64,000 bases of DNA. Source: Pseudoflavonifractor sp. An184. GTDB taxonomy: Bacteria > Bacillota > Clostridia > Oscillospirales > Oscillospiraceae. The notes below the pieces were generated by a model, which saw only the letters and a program-made list of their open reading frames with translations, had not been told where the DNA came from and searched no databases. Both the position numbers and the translations under genes were made by a program. The stretch covers positions 1 to 64,000 of the forward strand of contig NZ_NFKI01000005.1 in assembly GCF_002160305.1 (NCBI RefSeq), read 5' to 3'. This document shows, piece by piece, positions 42,266 to 49,233 of this stretch (positions are counted from its first letter, which is position 1; each line of letters begins with the position of its first letter).

Positions 42266-43639
42266 TCAATCCCGCCAGTCTTCCGGTACGTACGTACACT
42301 GTGAAGCGTCCGTAAACTCGTTTATATGCGGCCTTGCCACTGCCTCGATTCCCATAAAGCCCCACACCCGGCGTCCTGCCGAATTGGTAATCGTGTTGCA
42401 GTGTTCCAGATTGTACTTGCCGCAGGCTGCCACCAGCGCATCGCTGAAGCTGCGGCGTTTGAGTGCAGTCAGACTGTTTTCCTCGCACCACATCCGGTAA
42501 ATGTCGTAGCAATCCTTTGAACTGATGGACGCATCCGCTTTCAGCCGGATATAGCCCTCGGATTCCAGAAAATCGAACACATTGTTGTTATCCCGCTTGA
42601 CAGCCTCACGGTTCTCTCTGGTGCGCTGGCTCTCGGTGAATCTGAAGTTGTTCGCTATCAGCCGCTGCAATCCCTCAAAAGCCCACAGCAGAATGCCCTC
42701 CACCTCGGCCTTCACCTTCTCGGCCAGGTCGGGATCATCCACGCGGTCAACAGGTTTCTCTTTTGTGGTCAGCACCAACTGCCGCCGGTAAAAGCCGTCG
42801 CTGCGGTCAAAGAGAGCCTGCAAGTCGCCGTTGCTGAACGCCAGCAGCCGGGCGCACATCCATCCCTGATAGCTCTGCTTACCCTTGCGCTCCAAATCCA
42901 TCTTGCCCTGGGCGGTGACGATGGATTTTACATAGTTGGTCTGCCGCAGCGCCTCCATCCGCATATCATCATCAATACACAGCAGAATGTGTTCCAGATC
43001 AGCGCGGGCGAACCGGTTCTCGGAAATTTTGCCGATGCTGCCATCTTTCATGTTGCTGCCAAACAGAGCGGATAACACCGCGCCGATCTGGCTTTTGCCT
43101 TCGCCGCCGTTGCCCTTAATGACCATCATCCGCTGGCCCTTGTTGCTGGGGATCAGGCAGTAGCCGATATATTCTTGCAAAGTGGGAATGTCCTCCTGGT
43201 AAAGCAGCCCGTCCAGAAAAGCCAGCCAGTGAGTCGGTGTGGGAGCATCGGGATTGTAGGCCACCGGCAGGCGACAGCGAACGATTTCCGGCTTGCCCTC
43301 CGTAAAGGTGCCATCCAGCATTAGCGTCCCATTTGCCAGATGAATCCGGTCCGCCTCCGGCGGGAAGTCCTCCAGTAGTGCAGCCAGCTTCATCAGCTCT
43401 ACAATGTTGCTGATCTTGCGTGGAATGTTGCTGACCGCACAGCAGCGCAGCTCGTCAAAGATCTCGCTTCGCAGCGGCAGGTCGTTGGTCACGCGGCCAT
43501 CGGGTGTGAAAAAAGCCCCGTTTGTGTAGATGATTTTGTGTCTGCTCAGAAAATCATCACAAAACAGGGCTTCGTTGATACTTTTGCCGTCAAACCAGAT
43601 GGGTTGGTTGACCTCACGCGATTGCTCGTTCTTCGCCAC
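42266..43639 (-). CDS. Phage/plasmid-type helicase (P4-like, superfamily 3)
   Basis: A 457-residue protein. Walker A is GNGGEGKSQ near residue 170, Walker B-like LLCIDDDM, and sensor-type ARLLAFSNGDL follow, matching P4/D5-type SF3 helicases that open replication origins. The C-terminal part contains a winged-helix-like region (DCYDIYRMWCEENSLTALKRRSFSDAL). The GTG start at 43639 is chosen because AAGGAGGT lies 8 bases upstream. It overlaps the CHC2 primase gene by 26 bases. The pair should support replication of the excised circle. Confidence 0.85.
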   Translation of the reverse strand: MAKNEQSREVNQPIWFDGKSINEALFCDDFLSRHKIIYTNGAFFTPDGRVTNDLPLRSEIFDELRCCAVSNIPRKISNIVELMKLAALLEDFPPEADRIHLANGTLMLDGTFTEGKPEIVRCRLPVAYNPDAPTPTHWLAFLDGLLYQEDIPTLQEYIGYCLIPSNKGQRMMVIKGNGGEGKSQIGAVLSALFGSNMKDGSIGKISENRFARADLEHILLCIDDDMRMEALRQTNYVKSIVTAQGKMDLERKGKQSYQGWMCARLLAFSNGDLQALFDRSDGFYRRQLVLTTKEKPVDRVDDPDLAEKVKAEVEGILLWAFEGLQRLIANNFRFTESQRTRENREAVKRDNNNVFDFLESEGYIRLKADASISSKDCYDIYRMWCEENSLTALKRRSFSDALVAACGKYNLEHCNTITNSAGRRVWGFMGIEAVARPHINEFTDASQCTYVPEDWRD

Positions 43640-44234
43640 GGTGCTGCACCTCCTTTTCCAGACGTTTGAGCCTCCGCTCCAGTGCGGCGATGGTTCCGTC
43701 ATTCAGCAACATATCTACCGCTTTCACACGCTGTTCCAGTTCCGCAAACATGAGAATGTCCAGCAGGTATTCCACATAGTCGATCATCTGACTCGCCTCC
43801 ACAAAGCGGTCGTCCAATTCGTCCTCCGGCGATTGCGGGGCGTACTCGATTTTCCAGTGTTCCAGCAAGTGCAGATAATCACACAGCACCCGTTGGCAGT
43901 ATATCTCATCGTTGCGGAAGGCCCGCGCCAGCGGATACGGCTTTTTCAGCGCCATCGCTGCCGGGGGCTTGTCCGGGTCGATGCCGAAGTCATAGGCCAG
44001 CTTCTTTGCGGCCTCGTAACTGCTCAGGCCGAATAACCGCGCCACGAAGTCAATCACGTCCCCGGTGGCCCCACAGCCAAAGCAGTAGAAATAATCCCTG
44101 TTCAGCTTCATGCTGGGATGCTGGTCATCGTGGAAGGGGCAGCAGACCATGTCGCCCCGGTTGACCTTGCAGCCGTAGTACTCGGCGGCCTGCTTCACAG
44201 TAACAGCAGATTTTACAGTTTCAAACAGATTCAT
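43614..44234 (-). CDS. CHC2 zinc-finger primase-like protein
   Basis: A 206-residue protein with the DnaG-type zinc finger: CCPFHDDQHPSMKLNRDYFYCFGCGATGDVIDFV. Pattern C-x2-H then C-x2-C at residues about 32-55 fits the CHC2 domain. No TOPRIM domain is seen; the remainder is helical. It probably acts with the SF3 helicase encoded by the overlapping gene, giving a split primase-helicase. It is the first gene of the minus-strand replication operon. Confidence 0.88.
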   Translation of the reverse strand: MNLFETVKSAVTVKQAAEYYGCKVNRGDMVCCPFHDDQHPSMKLNRDYFYCFGCGATGDVIDFVARLFGLSSYEAAKKLAYDFGIDPDKPPAAMALKKPYPLARAFRNDEIYCQRVLCDYLHLLEHWKIEYAPQSPEDELDDRFVEASQMIDYVEYLLDILMFAELEQRVKAVDMLLNDGTIAALERRLKRLEKEVQHRGEERAIA

Positions 44235-44402
44235 AGGCTATGCCCTCCATCACTTATTGACGGTATTTGCCCGTCTGCCTGAATATACGTGGAAAAAGCC
44301 TATAGACCAAAAAATCCCACATAAGTGCAAGAAAAGAAAAAAGCCGCCCTCAAATCTTGCAAAAATGCAAGACCTCAGAGCGGCGAACCCAGCGGAAAGC
44401 AT
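44235..44402. other. Divergent regulatory region of the element
   Basis: This spacer separates the replication genes (minus strand) from the XRE-sigma genes (plus strand). It contains a terminator-like stem (44330-44385) and the left half of an inverted repeat AACCCAGCG/CGCTGGGTT (44386-44394 and 44410-44418) that overlaps the plus-strand promoter. Confidence 0.5.
44330..44385 (-). terminator. Attenuator-like hairpin upstream of the primase gene
   Basis: Minus strand: GCCGC (44380-44384) pairs with GCGGC (44343-44347) and TCTTGCA with TGCAAGA inside, followed by TTTTTTCTTTTC. No gene lies upstream on this strand, so it would act within a leader transcript of the replication operon. Confidence 0.55.
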
Positions 44403-44431
44403 TTGCCCACGCTGGGTTTATAAGGTATAAT
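44403..44431 (+). promoter_or_regulatory. Promoter of XRE-sigma genes with operator
   Basis: TTGCCC (44403-44408), 17 bases, TATAAT (44426-44431). The 9-bp inverted repeat AACCCAGCG (44386-44394) / CGCTGGGTT (44410-44418) flanks the -35, a likely operator for the XRE protein. Confidence 0.6.
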
Positions 44432-44466
44432 GGATGCAACGAGTTTACAGGAAAGAGGTGCGGCAT

Positions 44467-45306
44467 ATGGAGGGAGCCTATCTGCCCGGAAATATCCGGC
44501 AACGGATGCAGGAGCTTATGAAGGAACATAAAATTACCCAGGCACAGCTGGCGACCCGCATCGGCAGCACCGAAAGCGCCATCAGCCGGTTTGTCAACGG
44601 CAAGACCGATAAAATCAGCACAGAACATTTGCTCCGTATTGCGAAAGTGTTTGAAGTCTCCACAGATTTCCTGCTAGGGGAAGTCAATACACCCGACCGG
44701 ACAAATTTTGATATTGAAGAACTGGGCCTGTCGGTGCAGGCGGCACGGAATCTGTACACCGGGAAAGCCAATGCCGAAATTGTCAACCGCCTGTTGGAAA
44801 GCCCGCGCTTTGCAGAAGTCACTTACATGATCGAGCAATATTTTGATGATACGCTGGCCGCTGGTTTCGCCGGACAAAACCAGATGCTTACTACCCTTAG
44901 CGCAATGCTGCGCCGGAATGTGAAGACGGATGCCGCTGTGCAGGCGGCAAGAACTGTCAACAGGCAGAAAGTCCCTGTATATCAGGCCGACCTGACGATG
45001 ATACAGAACACGTTTATGGCAGCGCTGCGGGAAGTGAAGAAAGAGATTGGTAATGATTTCACGGCAGCACAGTCTTTGACCAAGGGCATCACCCAGCAGA
45101 TGTTCTCCGAGTTGACAAAAGGCCAGGATGTCCAGGCACCAACCATCACGCCGGAAATGATTTCCGCCGCCGTTACCCAGAGCGCGGCAGGAATGGACGG
45201 CGTGCAAAAGGAAGCGTTGGACAAGTTTGGTCAGGCGCTGACGGAATTTCTCCAATCCACCTTAGACCACGCGCAGGAGAAGCAAAATGCCGACCCGGAG
45301 CAATGA
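44467..45306 (+). CDS. XRE-family transcriptional regulator
   Basis: A 279-residue protein. The N-terminal HTH (IRQRMQELMKEHKITQAQLATRIGSTESAISRFVNGK) is followed by a long, mainly helical region without a recognised domain. ATG 44467 follows GAAAGAGGTG; an upstream ATG at 44434 lies before that site. It overlaps the sigma-factor gene by 20 bases. It is the probable switch between the plus- and minus-strand operons of the element, acting at the inverted repeat around its own promoter (inference). Confidence 0.88.
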   Translation: MEGAYLPGNIRQRMQELMKEHKITQAQLATRIGSTESAISRFVNGKTDKISTEHLLRIAKVFEVSTDFLLGEVNTPDRTNFDIEELGLSVQAARNLYTGKANAEIVNRLLESPRFAEVTYMIEQYFDDTLAAGFAGQNQMLTTLSAMLRRNVKTDAAVQAARTVNRQKVPVYQADLTMIQNTFMAALREVKKEIGNDFTAAQSLTKGITQQMFSELTKGQDVQAPTITPEMISAAVTQSAAGMDGVQKEALDKFGQALTEFLQSTLDHAQEKQNADPEQ

Positions 45307-45949
45307 ACGGCTGTGCAGGCTGGCACAGGAAGGGGATACAGCTGCCCGTGACATTCTGCTGGAAAACAATCTGGGATTCATCCGAAAAATAGCGTTGGAG
45401 CAATACCGGAGCATGGGGCTGGATGAAAATGATATTGGAATTGATTTAGATGATTTAGTGCAGGAGGGAAGCATCGGCCTGCTGAACGCAATCCCTTTGT
45501 TTGATGCCGGACGTGGCATGAAATTTCTGACTTATGCAGCACCGGCGATCCGCAACGCCATGACAGACTGTATCCGCGCTGTCCTCGCTCAGTTTGAACA
45601 ACGGATGGTGGATAAGAGAGATGGCCCCGGCTTCCAGAGAGTATATCTGGATGACGTTCTCTCAGATGATGAACGGATGCTGCGAATCGAGGCCATTGCT
45701 GACCCAACATCCCAAACTCCGGAGCAAATTTATATCAAAAAAGAACAGCTAATGGAATTGTATGCGGCGATGGACAAGCTGACTGCCAGAGAGCAGACCT
45801 ATCTGCTGTACCGCTATGGCTTTACCGATGGAATCGAGCACCCTCTGATCGGTGCAGCGCTCCATTTCCATCTCAGCGAGAGCCGGACAAAGAAGGTGGA
45901 GGGAGAGGCGATGGACAGCCTGCGCGGGAAACTGCCGTGGTGGTTCTGA
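45287..45949 (+). CDS. Sigma-70-family RNA polymerase sigma factor
   Basis: A 220-residue sigma factor. Region 2 is ENNLGFIRKIALEQY...DLDDLVQEGSIGLLNAIPLFDAGRGMKFLTYAAPAIRNAM. A region-4-like segment, KLTAREQTYLLYRYGF...SESRTKKVEGEAM, lies near the end. Its start is embedded in the XRE gene (GGAG about 8 bases upstream), so translation is coupled. It may direct transcription of element genes whose promoters lack host consensus. Confidence 0.88.
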   Translation: MPTRSNERLCRLAQEGDTAARDILLENNLGFIRKIALEQYRSMGLDENDIGIDLDDLVQEGSIGLLNAIPLFDAGRGMKFLTYAAPAIRNAMTDCIRAVLAQFEQRMVDKRDGPGFQRVYLDDVLSDDERMLRIEAIADPTSQTPEQIYIKKEQLMELYAAMDKLTAREQTYLLYRYGFTDGIEHPLIGAALHFHLSESRTKKVEGEAMDSLRGKLPWWF

Positions 45950-46007
45950 TACGATAGTAAGCAGCGGCTGACGGGGCTTTGATATACCTTTGTTCCACAG
46001 ATGACAC

Positions 46008-46050
46008 GGCTGGCAGACAGTGCATACTCGCACCACCTGCCAGCCTTTTT
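46008..46050 (+). terminator. Terminator after the sigma-factor gene
   Basis: GGCTGGCAG (46008-46016) pairs with CTGCCAGCC (46037-46045), then TTTTT. Confidence 0.85.
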
Positions 46051-46231
46051 CTGTCGCTTATGCTGCCCCGCAAGAGGCAACCTTTCCCGCCAGAACGCCG
46101 CAACTGTAGCCACACTTTCCGGGGCGTGCTACAATTCCGGCTGCCATCTGCTCCACAAAGGTATAACACACTAGACTTTCCGGGGAAAGTCGTGTGCCAC
46201 GAAACCGCCGGTTTCTTTGGATTCTTCCGGT

Positions 46232-46292
46232 CAAAGGGGAACACTATCCCCTCTGAACATCCCAGGCAAAGGAGAACACTGTTCCCCTTTGA
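46232..46292. repeat. Two tandem imperfect palindromes
   Basis: CAAAGGGGAACACTATCCCC (46232-46251) and CAAAGGAGAACACTGTTCCCC (46267-46287, split here as CAAAGGAGAACAC plus TGTTCCCC) are near-copies 35 bases apart. Each is self-complementary, and the outer arms also pair with each other (CAAAGGGGAAC / GTTCCCCTTTG). Function is unknown. Confidence 0.55.
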
Positions 46293-46395
46293 AATCCCCT
46301 TGCCAACCGGGATGCCGCTCGCCCCTATTGGATAACCCAGAGTTATAAAAAATGAAATTCCTTTCTCTTTGTAGGGTAAAACCTCAAACTTAGCA

Positions 46396-46424
46396 TTGAA
46401 CGAGTTCGTTCAAACGAATATAAT
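46396..46424 (+). promoter_or_regulatory. Promoter and operator of the restriction operon
   Basis: TTGAAC (46396-46401), 17 bases, TATAAT (46419-46424). A perfect palindrome TTGAACGA-GT-TCGTTCAA (46396-46413) covers the -35 and part of the spacer, placed to block polymerase. Confidence 0.75.
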
Positions 46425-46463
46425 ATAAATGGTAATTGTCTGCTTTGGCTGGAGGTGGATTTA

Positions 46464-46652
46464 ATGCTGAACGGCTATATTACAACGCAGGAAGCCGCAC
46501 AGAAATGGAACATAAGTGCCCGACAAGTCCAAATTCTTTGTAAGAATAATCGTATAGAAGGCGCTGTACAGATCAATAGAATATGGCTGATACCTGCTAA
46601 TGTGAGCAAACCAACAAACACTTATAAATATCAATCACAGCATGGTTTATAA
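46464..46652 (+). CDS. Small HTH protein heading the restriction operon
   Basis: A 62-residue protein (MLNGYITTQEAAQKWNISARQVQILCKNNRIEGAVQINRIWLIPANVSKPTN read in parts) with an excisionase/MerR-like HTH: EAAQKWNIS turn RQVQILCKNN, then a wing GAVQINRIWLIP. ATG 46464 follows GGAGGTG at 8 bases. It lies directly between a palindromic operator-promoter and hsdR, the position of controller (C) proteins in restriction systems, though those are normally Cro-like. A regulatory role is inferred. Confidence 0.8.
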   Translation: MLNGYITTQEAAQKWNISARQVQILCKNNRIEGAVQINRIWLIPANVSKPTNTYKYQSQHGL

Positions 46653-46693
46653 ATTGCAATATCGCAGTCGTAAAAAGAGGGAGGGCTGCTGCT

Positions 46694-49222
46694 TTGAAAA
46701 AGAAAGAAGCGAGTGCAAGGATTAAAATTAACCGTCTGTTAGAAGAAGCTGGCTGGCGCTTCTTTGACGATGAAAACGAATCTGCAAATATACAGTTGGA
46801 ACCCAATGTCAAAATGTCTAAAGCTGATTTGACAGGCTTAGGTGAGAATTTTGATAAGGTGAAGAATGGCTTTGTGGATTTTCTGCTCCTCGATGATAAA
46901 GGTAAGCCTTTTATTGTGCTGGAAGCTAAAGCGGAGGATAAAGATCCCCTGGTCGGCAAGGAGCAGGCCAGAGAATATGCTAAGTCACTTTATCTGAAGT
47001 ATGTCATTCTCTCCAACGGAAATCAGCATTACTTTTGGAATATTTACAAGGGAAACCCGCAGCTTATCACGGCTTTCCCCAGTTATGAAAGCATTCGGGA
47101 AAGCAAAGCCATGAACGCTGACCCAGCAAAACTATATTCTGAGGAAGTTGGTGCGGATTATATTGCCGTAATCAAAAATCCTCGATATATGGAGGCACCC
47201 GAGTACATAAATCCGGAAACTCGTCAGCAATTCTTATATGATAATGGGCTGCGATTTCTCCGTCAGTATCAGATCAATGCGCTGAAAGCCTTGCAGGAAT
47301 CTGTGCGACATGGAAATCAGAGGTTTCTGTTTGAGATGGCAACCGGTACAGGAAAAACTCTCACTTCTGCTGCCGTAATTCGTCTTTTTTTGCGTAGCGG
47401 AAATGCGAATCGAGTGCTTTTCCTTGTAGATAGAATTGAGCTTGAAAATCAGGCTAAGAAAAACTTCCAGAACTATCTTGCTCCTGACTATCACACAGTT
47501 ATCTTCAAGGAAAACGTAGATGATTGGCGGAAAGCGGAGGTTGTCGTTTCCACCGTACAAACGCTTATGTTCAATAATAAGTACAAGCGTTTCTTTAAGC
47601 CTACCGATTTTTCACTTATCATTGCCGATGAGTGCCATCGCTCCATCAACGGAAACAGCCGTGCTGTATTCGAGTATTTTCTCGGCTATAAGTTGGGTTT
47701 GACGGCTACTCCTAAAGACTATATCAAAAATATTGACGCGGAAAAGCTGAAAGCAACTGATCCACGGGCATGGGAAAAACGGCAGCTGCTGGACAGCTAT
47801 AAAACCTTTGGATGTGAAAGTGGCGACCCAACATACCGCTATTCACTGCTGGACGGTGTTCGGGATGGCTATTTGATCAATCCTACAGTAGTGGACGCCA
47901 GAACCGATATTACAACAAAACTATTGGCAGATGAAGGTTATGCCGTGATTTCGCAAGGGGATGAAGCGGACGAAGAACAGGAAGAAACCTACTTTGCCCG
48001 TGACTTTGAAAAGAAGTTTTTCTCCGAAGAAACCAACAAGATGTTTGTCAAAACCTTTATGGACAATGCACTGCGTGACCCGATTACCGGAGAAATTGGC
48101 AAAGGCATCATCTTCTGCGTAAGCCGCAAACATGCAGCAAAAATCACACAGCTGTTGAACGTATATGCGGATATGATGTTCCCCGGTAAATACTGTTCGG
48201 ATTTTGCCATGCAGATCACATCGGACGTCATGAACGCCCAGACCTACACCATCAACTTTCAGAACAATAATCTTAGCGGAACAACCAATTTTCTGGAAGG
48301 GTATAAATCATCCAAGACCAGAATCTGTGTCACCGTGGGCATGATGACAACCGGGTATGACTGCGAAGATTTGCTGAACATCGGATTACTGCGCCCAATC
48401 TTCTCTCCCACAGACTTTATTCAGATTAAGGGCCGTGGTACACGAAAGCATGATTTTATCTTTAAAGAGCGAAACGGTGGTCAGGAAATCGTCCATAAGT
48501 ACCCTAAAGAAACATTCAAGCTGTTTGACTTCTTTGGGAACTGCGAATATTTTGAAGAAAAGTTTGATTATGATGAGGTCTTAAAGCTGCCCCGATTCCA
48601 AGGTGGTAGTGTGTCGCAAGGTACTCCTCCTGTTGATCCGGACGGGTATGAAAACTTTGCTCCTGACCCACTGAAAACACTGGTGGAGACTAAAATCGGT
48701 GCAGAGGGCATGAAGATTGACCGGATGTACTTCGATAAATTCGAGGAGACTGTCAAAGAAGATCCGGTTGCGAGAGAACAATATGAGCAAGGCAACTATC
48801 CTGCTGTCATTCGCTATATTGATGAGCACATCATGAATCAGCCCAACGAGTATTATACCTGGGACAAACTGCGGCGCTCCATCGGCAGTGACCGCCGCAT
48901 CACAGCCCGAGAAATTCTGGACAAAATCTTTGGTGTCCTGCCCTTCTTTAAAAGCAAAAAGGAATTGGTAGAGGATGAATTTGAGGGATATGCCCTGACG
49001 CACAGTATTCCGTCAGAAAAGTATGCTGATGTAAAAGAGTTCTTTGCCACTTATGTAACAGATAAAGATGTGCGCAGAGCCATCGAAGACCGAAAATTTC
49101 AACTGCTTGGAACGGACATCAGCACATACACTATGGCTGATCTGAAGCATTTGGGGCTGGATAATATGCAAAGCGTGGTAGATTACGTTGCCGATAACGT
49201 CAATGTATCCCGCTTTATGTAG
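46694..49222 (+). CDS. hsdR: Type I restriction endonuclease subunit HsdR
   Basis: An 842-residue restriction and translocation subunit. The nuclease motif is seen as DFLLLDDKGKPFIVLEAKA (PD-(D/E)xK, EAK near residue 77). The helicase part has Walker A ATGTGKT (about 216-222), IADECHRS (about 311), and C-terminal motifs TGYDCEDLLN and QIKGRGTRKHD. It should cut foreign DNA after ATP-driven translocation when the site is unmethylated. TTG 46694 is the start, with GAGGGAGGG upstream. The methylase-specificity gene follows after 11 bases. Confidence 0.94.
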   Translation: MKKKEASARIKINRLLEEAGWRFFDDENESANIQLEPNVKMSKADLTGLGENFDKVKNGFVDFLLLDDKGKPFIVLEAKAEDKDPLVGKEQAREYAKSLYLKYVILSNGNQHYFWNIYKGNPQLITAFPSYESIRESKAMNADPAKLYSEEVGADYIAVIKNPRYMEAPEYINPETRQQFLYDNGLRFLRQYQINALKALQESVRHGNQRFLFEMATGTGKTLTSAAVIRLFLRSGNANRVLFLVDRIELENQAKKNFQNYLAPDYHTVIFKENVDDWRKAEVVVSTVQTLMFNNKYKRFFKPTDFSLIIADECHRSINGNSRAVFEYFLGYKLGLTATPKDYIKNIDAEKLKATDPRAWEKRQLLDSYKTFGCESGDPTYRYSLLDGVRDGYLINPTVVDARTDITTKLLADEGYAVISQGDEADEEQEETYFARDFEKKFFSEETNKMFVKTFMDNALRDPITGEIGKGIIFCVSRKHAAKITQLLNVYADMMFPGKYCSDFAMQITSDVMNAQTYTINFQNNNLSGTTNFLEGYKSSKTRICVTVGMMTTGYDCEDLLNIGLLRPIFSPTDFIQIKGRGTRKHDFIFKERNGGQEIVHKYPKETFKLFDFFGNCEYFEEKFDYDEVLKLPRFQGGSVSQGTPPVDPDGYENFAPDPLKTLVETKIGAEGMKIDRMYFDKFEETVKEDPVAREQYEQGNYPAVIRYIDEHIMNQPNEYYTWDKLRRSIGSDRRITAREILDKIFGVLPFFKSKKELVEDEFEGYALTHSIPSEKYADVKEFFATYVTDKDVRRAIEDRKFQLLGTDISTYTMADLKHLGLDNMQSVVDYVADNVNVSRFM

Positions 49223-49233
49223 GAGGAAATGCA

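Larger units (their letters stand above)
45950..46395. other. Gene-free stretch between element backbone and cargo
   Basis: This stretch starts with the sigma-gene terminator and continues with hairpins GACTTTCC-GG-GGAAAGTC (46174-46191) and GAAACC-GCC-GGTTTC (46201-46215), then two tandem imperfect palindromes (46232-46256, 46267-46292). Composition turns AT-rich towards its right end, marking the likely cargo boundary. No gene is supported. Confidence 0.5.

Noticed and set aside
45979-46335. 118-codon frame between the sigma gene and the restriction operon
   Set aside because: It crosses a strong terminator and several hairpins and has no ribosome site or recognisable product.
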